The position numbers and the translations under genes are program-made. Below are positions 1-9,198 of a stretch of 64,000 nt of DNA, one piece after another; positions within the stretch are counted from its first letter, which is position 1; every line of letters begins with the position of its first letter. This DNA comes from JAJVID01 sp050247435 (GTDB lineage: Bacteria; Acidobacteriota; Blastocatellia; RBC074), in the NCBI GenBank assembly GCA_050247435.1, contig JBFWUF010000031.1, positions 1 through 64,000 on the forward strand. Direction: 5' to 3'. The notes beneath the pieces were generated by a model, which made no database searches, had not been told where the DNA came from, and was given only the letters and a program-made list of their open reading frames with translations.

Positions 1-2
1 GC

Positions 3-638
3 GGACACCCTGTCAGGAAAAGCCAGGAATCCACGCACGTTCAAACAGCAACGCCGGAGCAAACCGAAGAGGTGCTTGAAAATCTCCGAACAATGATTTT
101 CACGAGCAAAGCCCCGCAAGATTTGCCGCTTTCAAAAGTTGCAGTAGAAACGCTCAAGCTCATCGGCCAAGCGATCGAACTGGATCAGCTGGTGCAGATC
201 ATCGCCGACTTTCAAGGCGTTAAAGATCGGCTGCCCGAATCGCTGGATGTCGTTGAGAGTGGCTTGAGCCAGCGCCTTGCAGACACGTCGCCGCGGGGTG
301 ACTCATTAATTGAAGGACGGGAAAGTCTCCGGCAGTATTGGGAAGAAGTGAAAAAGCTTCCCACTGATCAGCGCAATACGATTTGTCTGAGTTTCGAAGA
401 TGAGTCCGGAGAGGACTTGTTCAGTCTGCTGGTAGATGCAGGAATCGCCACGATCCCGGAGTTAGCCGCAGAGTTTGGGCTGTCGTCCGAACAATTCGAT
501 AAACTTTGGATGCGCGTGCCAATGCTGGATAACACGGAACTGGCCGAACACTTGGGCGCGACGCGGCAACAGGTAAGCCTGTGGCGTTTCCGCGCGCAAA
601 GCCGACTGCGGAAATGGCTGACGAACCGGGGAAAATAA
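3..638 (+). CDS. Sigma-70-like regulator, 5' end outside window
   Basis: The frame is open to the left edge with no stop, so the protein starts upstream of the window; a GTG at 72 is only an internal option. The last ~30 residues form a helix-turn-helix resembling sigma-70 region 4 (LAEHLGATRQQVSLWRFRAQ), preceded by a segment (KLPTDQRNTICLSF) of the type seen in Blastocatellia sigma-like proteins found beside zinc-finger genes. The next gene encodes a zf-HC2 membrane protein, the usual layout of a sigma/anti-sigma pair. Role in transcription is inferred; no region 2 is visible in the part present. Confidence 0.6.
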   Translation, partial: GHPVRKSQESTHVQTATPEQTEEVLENLRTMIFTSKAPQDLPLSKVAVETLKLIGQAIELDQLVQIIADFQGVKDRLPESLDVVESGLSQRLADTSPRGDSLIEGRESLRQYWEEVKKLPTDQRNTICLSFEDESGEDLFSLLVDAGIATIPELAAEFGLSSEQFDKLWMRVPMLDNTELAEHLGATRQQVSLWRFRAQSRLRKWLTNRGK

Positions 639-731
639 AGTTCAGCCTTGATGAAATTATGGGCCTTTTCTGCCGTCCTAATCATTCAGCGGACTTTTTG
701 TGGGTGCCTTTAGAGGACTTATTGACACAGC

Positions 732-2114
732 ATGCCTATCCATACCACCAGACCAGAAATGGAACGATTTTGCGCCCGCACATTGGAAGTATCGAAGATG
801 GCCGCGATTGGCGAACACATGGCGGATTGTCCTGAATGCCAGCGACTTTTCCACGATTTTTTTCAGAAAAGAAGAGCGTTTGCTCCTGTCGTCATAGACC
901 TTTCACCCGAAAAATGGCTCCGGGATGAGCATCTCGATTATGAATGGCTGACCGCTTATGTGGATGATGCGATGGAGAAAGATGAGCGGGAGATGACGGA
1001 GCTTCATCTACAACTCTGCGACCAATGCCGCGAGGAAGTAGAAGAGTTCATTGCGTGGCAGCAAGAGATCAAGCCGGAACTGAAAATCAGGTATATGCCG
1101 GACGACCCAGCCAGTTCGCGCAAATGGGTTTGGGGATCGTGGGATTGGTTGAGAATGATCAGAAAGCCAGCCTATGCGTTCGCAGTGCTGCTCGCAATCG
1201 GCGCCGCCATTACGTTGGCGATATTGCTTCTGAAATCCAGCCCAAACAGTTGGGATGGACAGCAGGCGAATGCTTCTCCATCCCCCTCTGTACCGGTATC
1301 CACTACACCGATCGTGAATAGCAACTCCACTCCCGATCTTGTGGTAAAACCAACGCCGCAGATCAGAGCGTCGCCGCGCGCGCAGTCGCAGCAGGCTGGC
1401 TCGAATAACGCGCCGCCAAACACAATTACTACGGCGACGAGGGCAACAATCTCGCTGAATGATGGCAATCGCGTGGTTGCGATTGATACTTCCGGCAGAT
1501 TGACCGGCCTGGCAAAACTGCCGCCAGAGCTTGAAAGATCAATAAAACGGGTTCTTTTGTCGGAAGAAATCGAGCGTCCCACCACATTGACTGATCTGGA
1601 AGGGAATAAAGGCGACCTGCGGGGGGAGGGCAATCAGTCTTCATTCAAACTGCTTTCTCCGACTCGCATCGTGGTTTCGGATGATCGTCCGGTCTTCAAA
1701 TGGGAAAGCCTGCGTGGGGCGGAGAGCTACCGCGTTTACGTCAGCGATTCTCGCAGTCGTAAGGTCGCTGACAGTGGACTCCTTTCTCGAACGGAAACGC
1801 AATGGTCATCATCGTTGCTGCTAAAACGTGGTGAGGTTTATTCGTGGACAGTCGGCGCGGTGGTCAATGGAGAAGAGATTGTTTCCCCATCAGCTTCGGA
1901 GCCGGAAGTGAAATTCAAGGTGCTGCCGGAAGAGAAAGTACGCGAACTGAATCTCCTGAAACAAACCACCAATTCGCATCTCGCGCTCGGTGTCTTTTAT
2001 GCACAGGCCGGAATGATCGCTGAGGCGGAACGTGAAATTCAGGAACTGGCCGACAGGAATTCAACCTCGCCCATCGCCCGTCGGCTTCTCAATACTATTC
2101 GGTCGTGGCGCTAG
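732..2114 (+). CDS. zf-HC2 (anti-sigma-like) single-pass membrane protein
   Basis: This is a 460-residue protein. Residues ~10-40 carry a HxxxCxxC zinc-finger motif (HMADCPECQ), and residues ~75-110 a second one (HLQLCDQCREE), both zf-HC2-like as in anti-sigma factors. A membrane helix sits at about 148-168 (AYAFAVLLAIGAAITLAILL). It is followed by a Ser/Thr/Pro-rich linker and a C-terminal region with a fibronectin-like stretch (~310-395) and a short TPR-like helical end. The topology suggests a cytoplasmic zinc finger and an extracytoplasmic sensor. An in-frame TGA at 723-725 restricts the start to 732 or later. It probably partners the sigma-like protein encoded 93 bases upstream; that partnership is inferred. 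Confidence 0.7.
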   Translation: MPIHTTRPEMERFCARTLEVSKMAAIGEHMADCPECQRLFHDFFQKRRAFAPVVIDLSPEKWLRDEHLDYEWLTAYVDDAMEKDEREMTELHLQLCDQCREEVEEFIAWQQEIKPELKIRYMPDDPASSRKWVWGSWDWLRMIRKPAYAFAVLLAIGAAITLAILLLKSSPNSWDGQQANASPSPSVPVSTTPIVNSNSTPDLVVKPTPQIRASPRAQSQQAGSNNAPPNTITTATRATISLNDGNRVVAIDTSGRLTGLAKLPPELERSIKRVLLSEEIERPTTLTDLEGNKGDLRGEGNQSSFKLLSPTRIVVSDDRPVFKWESLRGAESYRVYVSDSRSRKVADSGLLSRTETQWSSSLLLKRGEVYSWTVGAVVNGEEIVSPSASEPEVKFKVLPEEKVRELNLLKQTTNSHLALGVFYAQAGMIAEAEREIQELADRNSTSPIARRLLNTIRSWR

Positions 2115-2117
2115 CAT

Positions 2118-5100
2118 TCAGTCATCGCTGCCGATCAAAACGAATCCCGCCCAGTAGAAAGGATGCGCATATCGCTGGTCTTTCATCGCCCTGAGCATCG
2201 CAAACCTCAGCGCATTGGCTTTGACGACTTTCTTTCCATCGGCAGCCGGTCGAAGCTCCTGATAAAAGCCCGTCATCCAATCGGCAGTGCTGGCCGAGTT
2301 GACTTTCCACTGACTGACTACTGTCGCGTGACAGCCGGCAGCGAAAAAAGCCCACGACATACCGATCATTCCTTCGCCTGCGCCCACTTTGCCTCTGGCG
2401 GTTTCACAGGCCGAAAGCACAACCAAGTCAGCATTGAGTTCCAGGTTCATAATCTCACGCGCTTCCAGCAGACCATCGTTTCCTCCATCACCATCAGCGT
2501 TTGAGAAAAGTAAATATGAGTAGAGCGGATGGTTATTATCGAGGACGCCGTGTGTGGCGCAGTGGATGATGCTGTGCGCAGGAGCCTGGGATTTGAAAGT
2601 CTTTTCATCGGCGTTCGCGCCAATAAAGACGTTGCTGCGGTCTGTCGCAAAGAATTTGGTCAACGATCTGACTTCTGTCTCGGCATCGGGGAGAGCAACA
2701 AACCTTTCGCCAGTTCTCGTTTCCTGAAGCCCTACCGGGGGGTGGGCTTCGGCCAATGGATTGGCAAACGCCAGCAGTGAACTCTGCCGAGCACTCGCGC
2801 CTCTTCGCCTTTCCAACTCTCTCAACACACTCAGCGACGGCGAGAAGAAAATCGGGGAGTCTTCGATCAGATAGTGATTTTCTCTGGGCTGCAAGGCTTG
2901 AAAGGGTAGTTCCCACAGTACTCCGTCGGGAACTATCCCGATCGTGCTGATTCCCAGCAGTTGTGACTCTGCCGGCTTGATCAGCAGGTCATAAAGCTCT
3001 CTGGCCGGCTCAGCAAAATCAGGGTGACGACTGGCGAGCATCTGCCGGAATCTGTCTACCATCCTCTTCAAGTCTTTCTCCTCAATATTGATAGGATAAA
3101 CCTTCAGATCGAAGCTACGGCTCGGCGACTGGTTCGACAGCAAAAACAGATAGCACCTTTCTTTCGTGACGACATAATCGAGCAAGGCTGTCTTCTGATT
3201 CGGAATCAGCTTGTTCAGATCATCCGGTTTGAGCGCGCCGATCTGCCCCGGCAGCGATTTCCATTCTGGATGTGCTGCATGAAAAACGTCCTGAAAGGAA
3301 GCGTACTTCAGCCGGGCGACATCAAGCTTTGCGTTGAGTTGCTCAAGCTGGGCGGCGTCGGCAGATTTCTTCAGCCTTTCTTGTCTGATTTCATTGTTGA
3401 TTGCAATGATCGCCTGATTGAGTTGCTGTTCTTCTTTCTTCTCGCCGGGAGTCATTACGTTCGCGCCTTGGAATCTGCCGCCGCTCAGAATATCAAGCAG
3501 GACACGGCCTTTGGCTCTCTCCGTGTACATCAAGGCTTCGATCAGCTTGTTTTGCTCAATGAGCAGTTCGATGAGCGCATGATATGCGGCGACTTTCTTC
3601 TCGAAGAAAAGCAGTCGCCCCTGCTCCTGGCCAGTCACACGTTCGCGCATTGTCTCTACCTGCTCGACCGCTTGCGCAAGGGTATTCAATGCGAGGTTTG
3701 TTTTCTTCTGTTTAATATAAGCCTTGCCCAGCGTCGTGGCGGTCAGGTAAGAAAGTTTCGGCAGACCGAGCTTTCGGGCAAGTTTCAGGGCGCTTTCGGA
3801 CAGCGCTACTGCCTCGGCATAGTTGCGCAGATCGTGATGCACCTCTGCTTTCCGCCACAGGATTTCAGCGATTCGCGTTTGATCCCCAACCTGTTCAGCC
3901 AAAGAGAGGCTCTGATCAAGAACTTCCAGGGCGGCTTTGAAGTCTCCCTTTTCCCGATAGACTGCTCCCATTCCCTGACGCGCGGCAATCAGAACATCTT
4001 TATCAGCATCTCCTGCCTGCCTGATGCTTTTCCTGAAACTATCGAGCGCCTGATCGTGATTTCCCTGTCTCTGATGTGTCACTCCCAGATTTTGCAAAAC
4101 AAGCGCCGCTTCGGGCTGGTTGCGACTGGTGCTGTAAGCCTCAAGGCTTTGTCCAAAATAACCAACTGCCTTGGCGTAATCTTCCTGTTCCAGGTAAAGA
4201 AGGCCCATGCTGTTGAGGATGCCCGCCCGGAGATCGTGATAAGGCAGCGTTCTGGTAGTCTCCAGGGCTTTGCTCAGCAACAAAAGCGCCTGAACATTGT
4301 CGCCCATCGCCTTATAGACTCGACCCGTTTCCGCCAGGTTATCGGCCTGCTGATAGCCATACTTGAGACCATTGCCATCCAACTCCCGGTACAACGCGGT
4401 TGACTTTTGCAGGTATTCAATCGCCTGCGAGTAGTTGCCATCACGGCCAGATAATGCGCCAAGCGTTGAAAGCGCCCCGGCGATCCCGTACTGGTCAGGC
4501 AACGCCCCAGCCGACTCATTCGTATTCTTCACGGTGTCGGCCATCGTAACAGCCTGTTCCGAATAAATTCTGGCCTGTTTGTAATCCCGTGCATAGAGGT
4601 AAAGCGAGCCAACGTCACTGAGAACGTAGATCAGGTCACGCCTCAACCCTGCGGATTCAAACAGCACCCTGCTTTCAAGGCACGACCGTATTGCTTCATC
4701 TGTCCTGCCCATCCCTGAGTAGGTCCTGCAAATGTAGTAATGAGTGCTTGCCAGACTTTTCGCCTCCTTCAGGTGATTGGCGACAGCAACGGCGATCCGG
4801 TAAAGCGCAAGCGAATGCTCCGGGCCATCGGAGTAATAAGCATTCGTAGCCTTTGCAATCAGTTTTTTCCACAGGCGAGGAGTAACGAGCGAGGAATGAT
4901 CCTGCAGGAGAGTTGACAGGGACGCTTGCTGATCACCGTCAGCTTTCATCAGTGTGGTGATTAGCTCTTCCTCAGTTCGAATCGTATTTGTTTGCTGAGC
5001 GAAGATGTTGATCTGAAAGCAAAGGATAGCTGTCAAACAGATCAAGGCAGGAAAATATCTGCGCCGAGGGAACAAGGGTGATCTCTCGGCGCATTTTGAA

Positions 5101-5141
5101 AAGGGGCTGAACCTGATGCCGTGAGTTGCGTGTAACGCCAT
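2118..5141 (-). CDS. Secreted TPR-CHAT caspase-like protease
   Basis: This is a 1007-residue protein. Residues ~30-50 are a signal-peptide-like hydrophobic stretch ending near FAQQ. The middle (~90-500) is a long series of TPR helices (motifs such as ALxxYRxL, AxxYFGQSLEAY). The C-terminal ~300 residues are a CHAT domain, with the catalytic pair His864 (CATHG) and Cys912 (LSACETARG) both present, so it is probably an active cysteine protease. It is the last gene of a leftward operon: S9 peptidase, 64-aa peptide, then this gene after a 37-base gap. It converges on the zf-HC2 gene with only 3 bases between. The target is unknown; export is inferred from the N terminus. Confidence 0.85.
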   Translation of the reverse strand: MALHATHGIRFSPFSKCAERSPLFPRRRYFPALICLTAILCFQINIFAQQTNTIRTEEELITTLMKADGDQQASLSTLLQDHSSLVTPRLWKKLIAKATNAYYSDGPEHSLALYRIAVAVANHLKEAKSLASTHYYICRTYSGMGRTDEAIRSCLESRVLFESAGLRRDLIYVLSDVGSLYLYARDYKQARIYSEQAVTMADTVKNTNESAGALPDQYGIAGALSTLGALSGRDGNYSQAIEYLQKSTALYRELDGNGLKYGYQQADNLAETGRVYKAMGDNVQALLLLSKALETTRTLPYHDLRAGILNSMGLLYLEQEDYAKAVGYFGQSLEAYSTSRNQPEAALVLQNLGVTHQRQGNHDQALDSFRKSIRQAGDADKDVLIAARQGMGAVYREKGDFKAALEVLDQSLSLAEQVGDQTRIAEILWRKAEVHHDLRNYAEAVALSESALKLARKLGLPKLSYLTATTLGKAYIKQKKTNLALNTLAQAVEQVETMRERVTGQEQGRLLFFEKKVAAYHALIELLIEQNKLIEALMYTERAKGRVLLDILSGGRFQGANVMTPGEKKEEQQLNQAIIAINNEIRQERLKKSADAAQLEQLNAKLDVARLKYASFQDVFHAAHPEWKSLPGQIGALKPDDLNKLIPNQKTALLDYVVTKERCYLFLLSNQSPSRSFDLKVYPINIEEKDLKRMVDRFRQMLASRHPDFAEPARELYDLLIKPAESQLLGISTIGIVPDGVLWELPFQALQPRENHYLIEDSPIFFSPSLSVLRELERRRGASARQSSLLAFANPLAEAHPPVGLQETRTGERFVALPDAETEVRSLTKFFATDRSNVFIGANADEKTFKSQAPAHSIIHCATHGVLDNNHPLYSYLLFSNADGDGGNDGLLEAREIMNLELNADLVVLSACETARGKVGAGEGMIGMSWAFFAAGCHATVVSQWKVNSASTADWMTGFYQELRPAADGKKVVKANALRFAMLRAMKDQRYAHPFYWAGFVLIGSDD

Positions 5142-5178
5142 AACTTGAAACTTCAGATGGCTTCACGTTAAGCAGGCG

Positions 5179-5373
5179 TTAGAAGATGATGCTGCTCAGA
5201 ATTGCGATGATCACTTCAATCGGTGTTGGTGGCGGTGGGGGCGGCGGCGCCTTCTTTTCAGTGCCTCCCTGGGGATCGCCGGCGTCAGCGTACACGTTGA
5301 CTGAACCGGCACTGACGAAGGCCAGAGTCAGCGCAAGAAACAAGCTCGACAAAATCAGTTTCTTTTTTTTCAT
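5179..5373 (-). CDS. Small secreted polyproline peptide (64 aa)
   Basis: The ATG at 5373 is preceded by GGAG at about 8 bases and lies one base after the stop of the S9 peptidase gene. A longer reading of the frame runs back into that gene and is not needed. The product has a K-rich start (MKKKKLILSS), a hydrophobic core and an Ala-x-Ala-type region near YADAGD, which looks like a signal peptide. After it come a Gly/Lys spacer, seven consecutive prolines and a strongly hydrophobic C-terminal tail (PIEVIIAILSSIIF). I do not recognise a family. Its position between two peptidase genes suggests a secreted substrate, inhibitor or peptide signal, but that is only inference. Confidence 0.6.
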   Translation of the reverse strand: MKKKKLILSSLFLALTLAFVSAGSVNVYADAGDPQGGTEKKAPPPPPPPTPIEVIIAILSSIIF

Positions 5374-5374
5374 G

Positions 5375-7414
5375 TTACTTCTCCAGTTTGGGCCGTTGTG
5401 ATGACGGCGATTGTTGATTGTTCGCCTGCCGGAGCAGGTGTTCCTGGGCAAAGAGAATGATCGAATGCAACCGGAAGTCCCGGTTGTCTTGTTTGACGAA
5501 GGTGTGCCCTTCATCGCCTGCCAGCACATACCAGACAGATGTGCCTTGTCGCTTCGCAGCGTTGACCATGGCGTCCGCTTCGCTGGCGGCAACCCTCGGG
5601 TCATTCTTTCCCTGAATAATCAGCAGCGGCTTTTTGATCTTCCGTATGTTGTTGAGCGGCGCAGTCTTCTCCATAAACGCTTTGATCTTCGGGTCTCTCT
5701 CATCGCCGAATTCCGCCCGCCGCAAGTCGCGCCGCCATCCTTCGGTGCGTTCGATAAACGTCGCCAAGTTTGTCGCTCCCGAATCCGAAATTGCGCCCCT
5801 GATGCGGTCGTCGTATTTCGCCGCCACGGAAAGCGACATATAACCGCCATAGCTCGCCCCCTGCACAAGAACGCGATCAGCATCGAGGTCGGGTTGTTTC
5901 TTGATCCAGTCGAGCAAAGCGCCGATGTCCTTTACCGCATCTTCGCGCTGCGTGCCATTGTCGAGATCGAGGAATTTCTTTCCATACCCCGTCGAGCCGC
6001 GCACGTTGGGGTAAATCTTCACGATGCCCAGTTCATTGATGAAGTAGTTGTCTTCGTAGCCGAAGACGGGCCGATATTGCTCTTCCGGGCCGCCGTGAAT
6101 ATCAATGATGACGGGGCGCTTGCCGGTGAATCCGTCTGACGGACGATGGAGAAAGCCGGAAATCATTCTGCCATCGAAGCTCTTCCACTGAATCAGTTCC
6201 GGCAATGGCAGCTTTTCCATGTCTAGGCCGCCGTTGACGCTCTTCGTCCAATGCTCGACCTTGCCGGTCTTCGCCTCCAGCGAATAAATGTCATTCGGCG
6301 TGCGCGGCGATTTGAAATTGAAAGCAAGGTCGGTCGAGTTGTTGTGCCATTTGAGATCGGAGATGACGCCGACCGGCAGATCGCCTGCCGATTTGTAATT
6401 GCCGCCCTCGGTATCAAGCAGGTAGAGATGGGAGACGCCGTTTTCATTGACAACGAAAGCCAACGTCTTTCCATCCGGCGAAAGCTGGAACTCATCCACA
6501 TCCCAGTTGATTGCAGAGGTCAAATTCTTGAACTGGCCGCTGGAAAGATTCAGATACGCGAGCCGGCGGACGTCGGAACCTCGGTCGGTGATGACGAAAA
6601 GGCCTTTGCCGTCTTTGCTGAACAGCGGAGAGTCATAGTATTCATCGGCCTTCTCTGCATTCCCGGACAAGAGCCGCTTTTCGCCCTTTTCCACATCAAC
6701 TAGCCAGAGCCTGCTCGTGGTGTTGCCGATGAATTCGCAGAAAACCACCTGCATGTCGTCCGGCGACCAGCCATACGCCTTCAAATAATTTCCAGTGGAT
6801 TCGACCAGCAAACGGCGGCTTTTCGGATCGAAGGGATTGATGACAGCCAAACTGACGCCGCTTCCTTTTGATGGTGAAAAACTCCAAACGACTCGCTCTC
6901 CGGAGTGAGACCACACCGGCTCGGTGTTCCTCGATTTTTCCTCGGAGAGCAGAGTGCTGGCGCGGGTAGCCGGGTTGTAAAGGAACATCTGAAACGATTC
7001 GTCGCCATTCGCATCGCGGTTGTAGACCGCATATTTCGCTTGCGGCTGAAAGTACACGTCATAAACATCGCCGAACGGCAGATAGACCCAGGGCTTTTGC
7101 GAACCGGCGGGCGCTTCGACGCGCGCAACCCACGCTGCGCTCGAAATGCCTTTGACCCATAGTTCTCGTTTTTCAGGGTGCCAGCCAGCCAGCGGAAGAC
7201 CGTAGGCTCCCAAATAGGGTTTTACTTCCTTCGCCAATGAAGACGGGACTTTCGGAACGCCCGACACTTCCATGCTCTTGGGCGGCGCAATTTCATCACT
7301 CTGCGCCGTAGCGCCGCGCGGCAAAGCGGCCAACGACAGGACAACCGCACAGATCGCTATCCACAGACATTCCGAAAGCAGATTGAACCGACAACGTGTT
7401 TGCGTTGACATCAT
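5375..7414 (-). CDS. S9 family prolyl oligopeptidase-like peptidase, exported
   Basis: This is a 679-residue protein with an N-terminal signal peptide (hydrophobic ~15-37, ending ATAQS), a beta-propeller region (~60-400) and a C-terminal alpha/beta-hydrolase domain. The triad is visible: Ser521 in GASYGGY, Asp605 in GKNDPRV and His637 in DEGHTF. The length fits the S9 acylaminoacyl/dipeptidyl peptidase type. It is expected to cleave short peptides, probably after Pro or Ala, in the periplasm. It heads the leftward operon with the 64-aa peptide and the CHAT protease. Two adjacent ATGs (7414 and 7411) are possible; GGAG lies 2 or 5 bases upstream of them, slightly favouring 7411. Confidence 0.9.
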   Translation of the reverse strand: MMSTQTRCRFNLLSECLWIAICAVVLSLAALPRGATAQSDEIAPPKSMEVSGVPKVPSSLAKEVKPYLGAYGLPLAGWHPEKRELWVKGISSAAWVARVEAPAGSQKPWVYLPFGDVYDVYFQPQAKYAVYNRDANGDESFQMFLYNPATRASTLLSEEKSRNTEPVWSHSGERVVWSFSPSKGSGVSLAVINPFDPKSRRLLVESTGNYLKAYGWSPDDMQVVFCEFIGNTTSRLWLVDVEKGEKRLLSGNAEKADEYYDSPLFSKDGKGLFVITDRGSDVRRLAYLNLSSGQFKNLTSAINWDVDEFQLSPDGKTLAFVVNENGVSHLYLLDTEGGNYKSAGDLPVGVISDLKWHNNSTDLAFNFKSPRTPNDIYSLEAKTGKVEHWTKSVNGGLDMEKLPLPELIQWKSFDGRMISGFLHRPSDGFTGKRPVIIDIHGGPEEQYRPVFGYEDNYFINELGIVKIYPNVRGSTGYGKKFLDLDNGTQREDAVKDIGALLDWIKKQPDLDADRVLVQGASYGGYMSLSVAAKYDDRIRGAISDSGATNLATFIERTEGWRRDLRRAEFGDERDPKIKAFMEKTAPLNNIRKIKKPLLIIQGKNDPRVAASEADAMVNAAKRQGTSVWYVLAGDEGHTFVKQDNRDFRLHSIILFAQEHLLRQANNQQSPSSQRPKLEK

Positions 7415-7685
7415 CGCTCCATGAAATCGTGTGTGAGGAAGAATGGATTGAGGGGGATTGTCTCTAATCCTCTTTTACGGACTGAACTGCGCGTCCTGTT
7501 CTGTTGGATGGGGCAAATCAATCGTCGTGGACGCTTCGGTATTTTCTCACGACAGCAATAGACGGCAGAAAGGCTTTCCCATTTCACCCACGCGAAAAAA
7601 TATTCTCGTGCTGATTTACCGCCGCGCGTGAAATTGCCGCCGCGATCTGCCGTCCTTTGTTTACGCGACTTCCGCAGGAGTGGAT
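7415..7685. other. Divergent intergenic region
   Basis: This stretch of 271 bases lies between the divergent S9 operon and the NtrC-type regulator gene and must carry both promoters. I looked for a clear sigma-54 -24/-12 element (GG-N10-GC) on both strands and found none that I trust. The short leftward frame over this region has no ribosome site and no recognisable content. Confidence 0.4.
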
Positions 7686-9149
7686 ATGCAATCTCACGAA
7701 ACTCGCACAAATACGACAGAACGCCGGGCGCTAATTATCGCCTCTAATCAGGCAATGACCACGTCGCTTCGGAATATTCTGGAACAGGCGGAATGGCAGG
7801 TTGATATAGGCCGCGATCAGGATGAATTCGATCTGCTGGCAGAGCAGAACTCGTGGCTGCTGGTCATCATCATGTGCGAACGCGGCTCGAGTGAGATGCT
7901 GAAGATACTGCAATCCTTGCAGCCGGCCATTGCGAGCGAAACCACATCCGCCATTGTCATCGCCGAACAGCTTTCCATCAGCGATGCGATTCTCTGCACA
8001 CGCAATGGCGCGTTGGATTATCTGAGCTGGCCGATCATTCCGAGCCAGTTGCTTGAAATCGCGGAGCGTGCATACAGGCTGGCGGATTACGCCGCCGTGA
8101 AAAGTCAGGGAGAATTCACCGGGCAGGAAAAACGCGAGGACGCAAGAGCCGCACCCAACCAAAGTGGCCGAGCGATGATCGGACGCTCTGTCGCCATGAT
8201 CGAGCTTTCCAAACAAATCGTCAGAATCGCGCGCTCGCCGGAATTGCGTGTGTTGATTAACGGCGAAACCGGCACGGGCAAAGAAGTGGTGGCGCGGCTG
8301 CTTCACGACCTAAGCGGTCGCAGTGGGCCTTTTCTGCCGGTGAATTGCGCTGCGACGGTGGAAAGCCTGCTTGAGTCCGATCTGTTCGGCCACGAAAAAG
8401 GCGCGTTCACCGGCGCGCACGCGATGAAGAAAGGATTGTGGGAAGAGGCTGCGAGCGGAACGCTCTTTCTGGATGAAATTACGGAGACATCCCCGACGGT
8501 GCAGGCGAAACTTCTGCGCGTCTTGCAGGAGGGAGTGATTCGGCGGGTCGGGTCGAATCGTGAGATCAAGGTTTCCGCGCGCGTGATTGCGGCTTCCAAC
8601 CGGGATATTGAGCAGGCGGTCAGAGAGGGAACCTTTCGTCGTGATCTTTATTATCGCCTCGGACAGGTGCTGCGGTTGCCGCCGTTGCGGGAACGGCTCG
8701 AAGACATCCCGCTGCTCGTCGCGCATTTCTGTCAACGCGCCGCGAGGGAGATCATCGTCACCGACGAAGCAATGGAATTGCTGTGTGCTTACGAATGGCC
8801 GGGCAATGTGCGGGAGCTTGAAAGCGTGATTCAGCAGCTCCTCACCTTCTCAGGCCGCTTTGTCTTCCGCGAAGACGTGCTCCGCCACATCAATGTCGCC
8901 AACCCGCAACAACGAAAGGTCAACCTACCGTTCTGGAGCGCGATGAACAGCCTCAGACGTGACGAATGGCCTTCAATCCGTGATCTGCGAAACTGGTATG
9001 TGACGCAGGCTTATCTTTACTTCGGGCAGGAATCGGTGGTGGCTCGTTATCTGGGGATGGACGCGCGCACGGTAAGCACGATCCTGGAAGAGGTGGCTGA
9101 GAGCAATGAGTCTCTGCGCGGTGTCATTGATTCAGACGATAAAGAATGA
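7686..9149 (+). CDS. NtrC-type sigma-54 activator with degenerate receiver
   Basis: The ATG at 7686 is chosen because AGGAG (7676-7680) lies 5 bases upstream; a GTG at 7680 overlaps the ribosome site. The N-terminal ~125 residues have a receiver-like pattern, but the usual phospho-acceptor Asp is missing: the strand reads LLVIIMCERG. The AAA+ domain (~165-400) has Walker A GETGTGKE, the sigma-54 contact loop GAFTGA, Walker B GTLFLDEI and an arginine-finger region. The C terminus (~440-480) is a Fis-type helix-turn-helix (VARYLGMDARTVSTILEEV). It should activate sigma-54 promoters, with control not by canonical phosphorylation. No partner kinase is visible nearby. Confidence 0.88.
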   Translation: MQSHETRTNTTERRALIIASNQAMTTSLRNILEQAEWQVDIGRDQDEFDLLAEQNSWLLVIIMCERGSSEMLKILQSLQPAIASETTSAIVIAEQLSISDAILCTRNGALDYLSWPIIPSQLLEIAERAYRLADYAAVKSQGEFTGQEKREDARAAPNQSGRAMIGRSVAMIELSKQIVRIARSPELRVLINGETGTGKEVVARLLHDLSGRSGPFLPVNCAATVESLLESDLFGHEKGAFTGAHAMKKGLWEEAASGTLFLDEITETSPTVQAKLLRVLQEGVIRRVGSNREIKVSARVIAASNRDIEQAVREGTFRRDLYYRLGQVLRLPPLRERLEDIPLLVAHFCQRAAREIIVTDEAMELLCAYEWPGNVRELESVIQQLLTFSGRFVFREDVLRHINVANPQQRKVNLPFWSAMNSLRRDEWPSIRDLRNWYVTQAYLYFGQESVVARYLGMDARTVSTILEEVAESNESLRGVIDSDDKE

Positions 9150-9158
9150 CTTCTGATC

Positions 9159-9178
9159 TTGTACGGAATTATGTACAA
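9159..9178 (+). promoter_or_regulatory. Candidate operator of the toxin-antitoxin operon
   Basis: A perfect inverted repeat TTGTAC-N8-GTACAA lies 20 bases before the antitoxin ATG. Its right arm overlaps a -10-like TACAAT (9174-9179), which suits autorepression by the antitoxin. Confidence 0.55.
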
Positions 9179-9198
9179 TACGACTGGAGGTGAACGAA

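Noticed and set aside
3024..4403. A 459-codon open frame on the plus strand
   Set aside because: It is antisense to the CHAT/TPR gene, whose motifs are clear; the reverse frame has no family features.
7452..7476. A GGGGGATT / AATCCTC hairpin followed by TTTT, terminator-like
   Set aside because: The stem is short with wobble pairs and it lies between divergent starts, where a terminator has no obvious gene to end.
7411..7710. A 99-codon leftward frame between the S9 and NtrC-type genes
   Set aside because: It overlaps both promoters and has no ribosome site or recognisable sequence.
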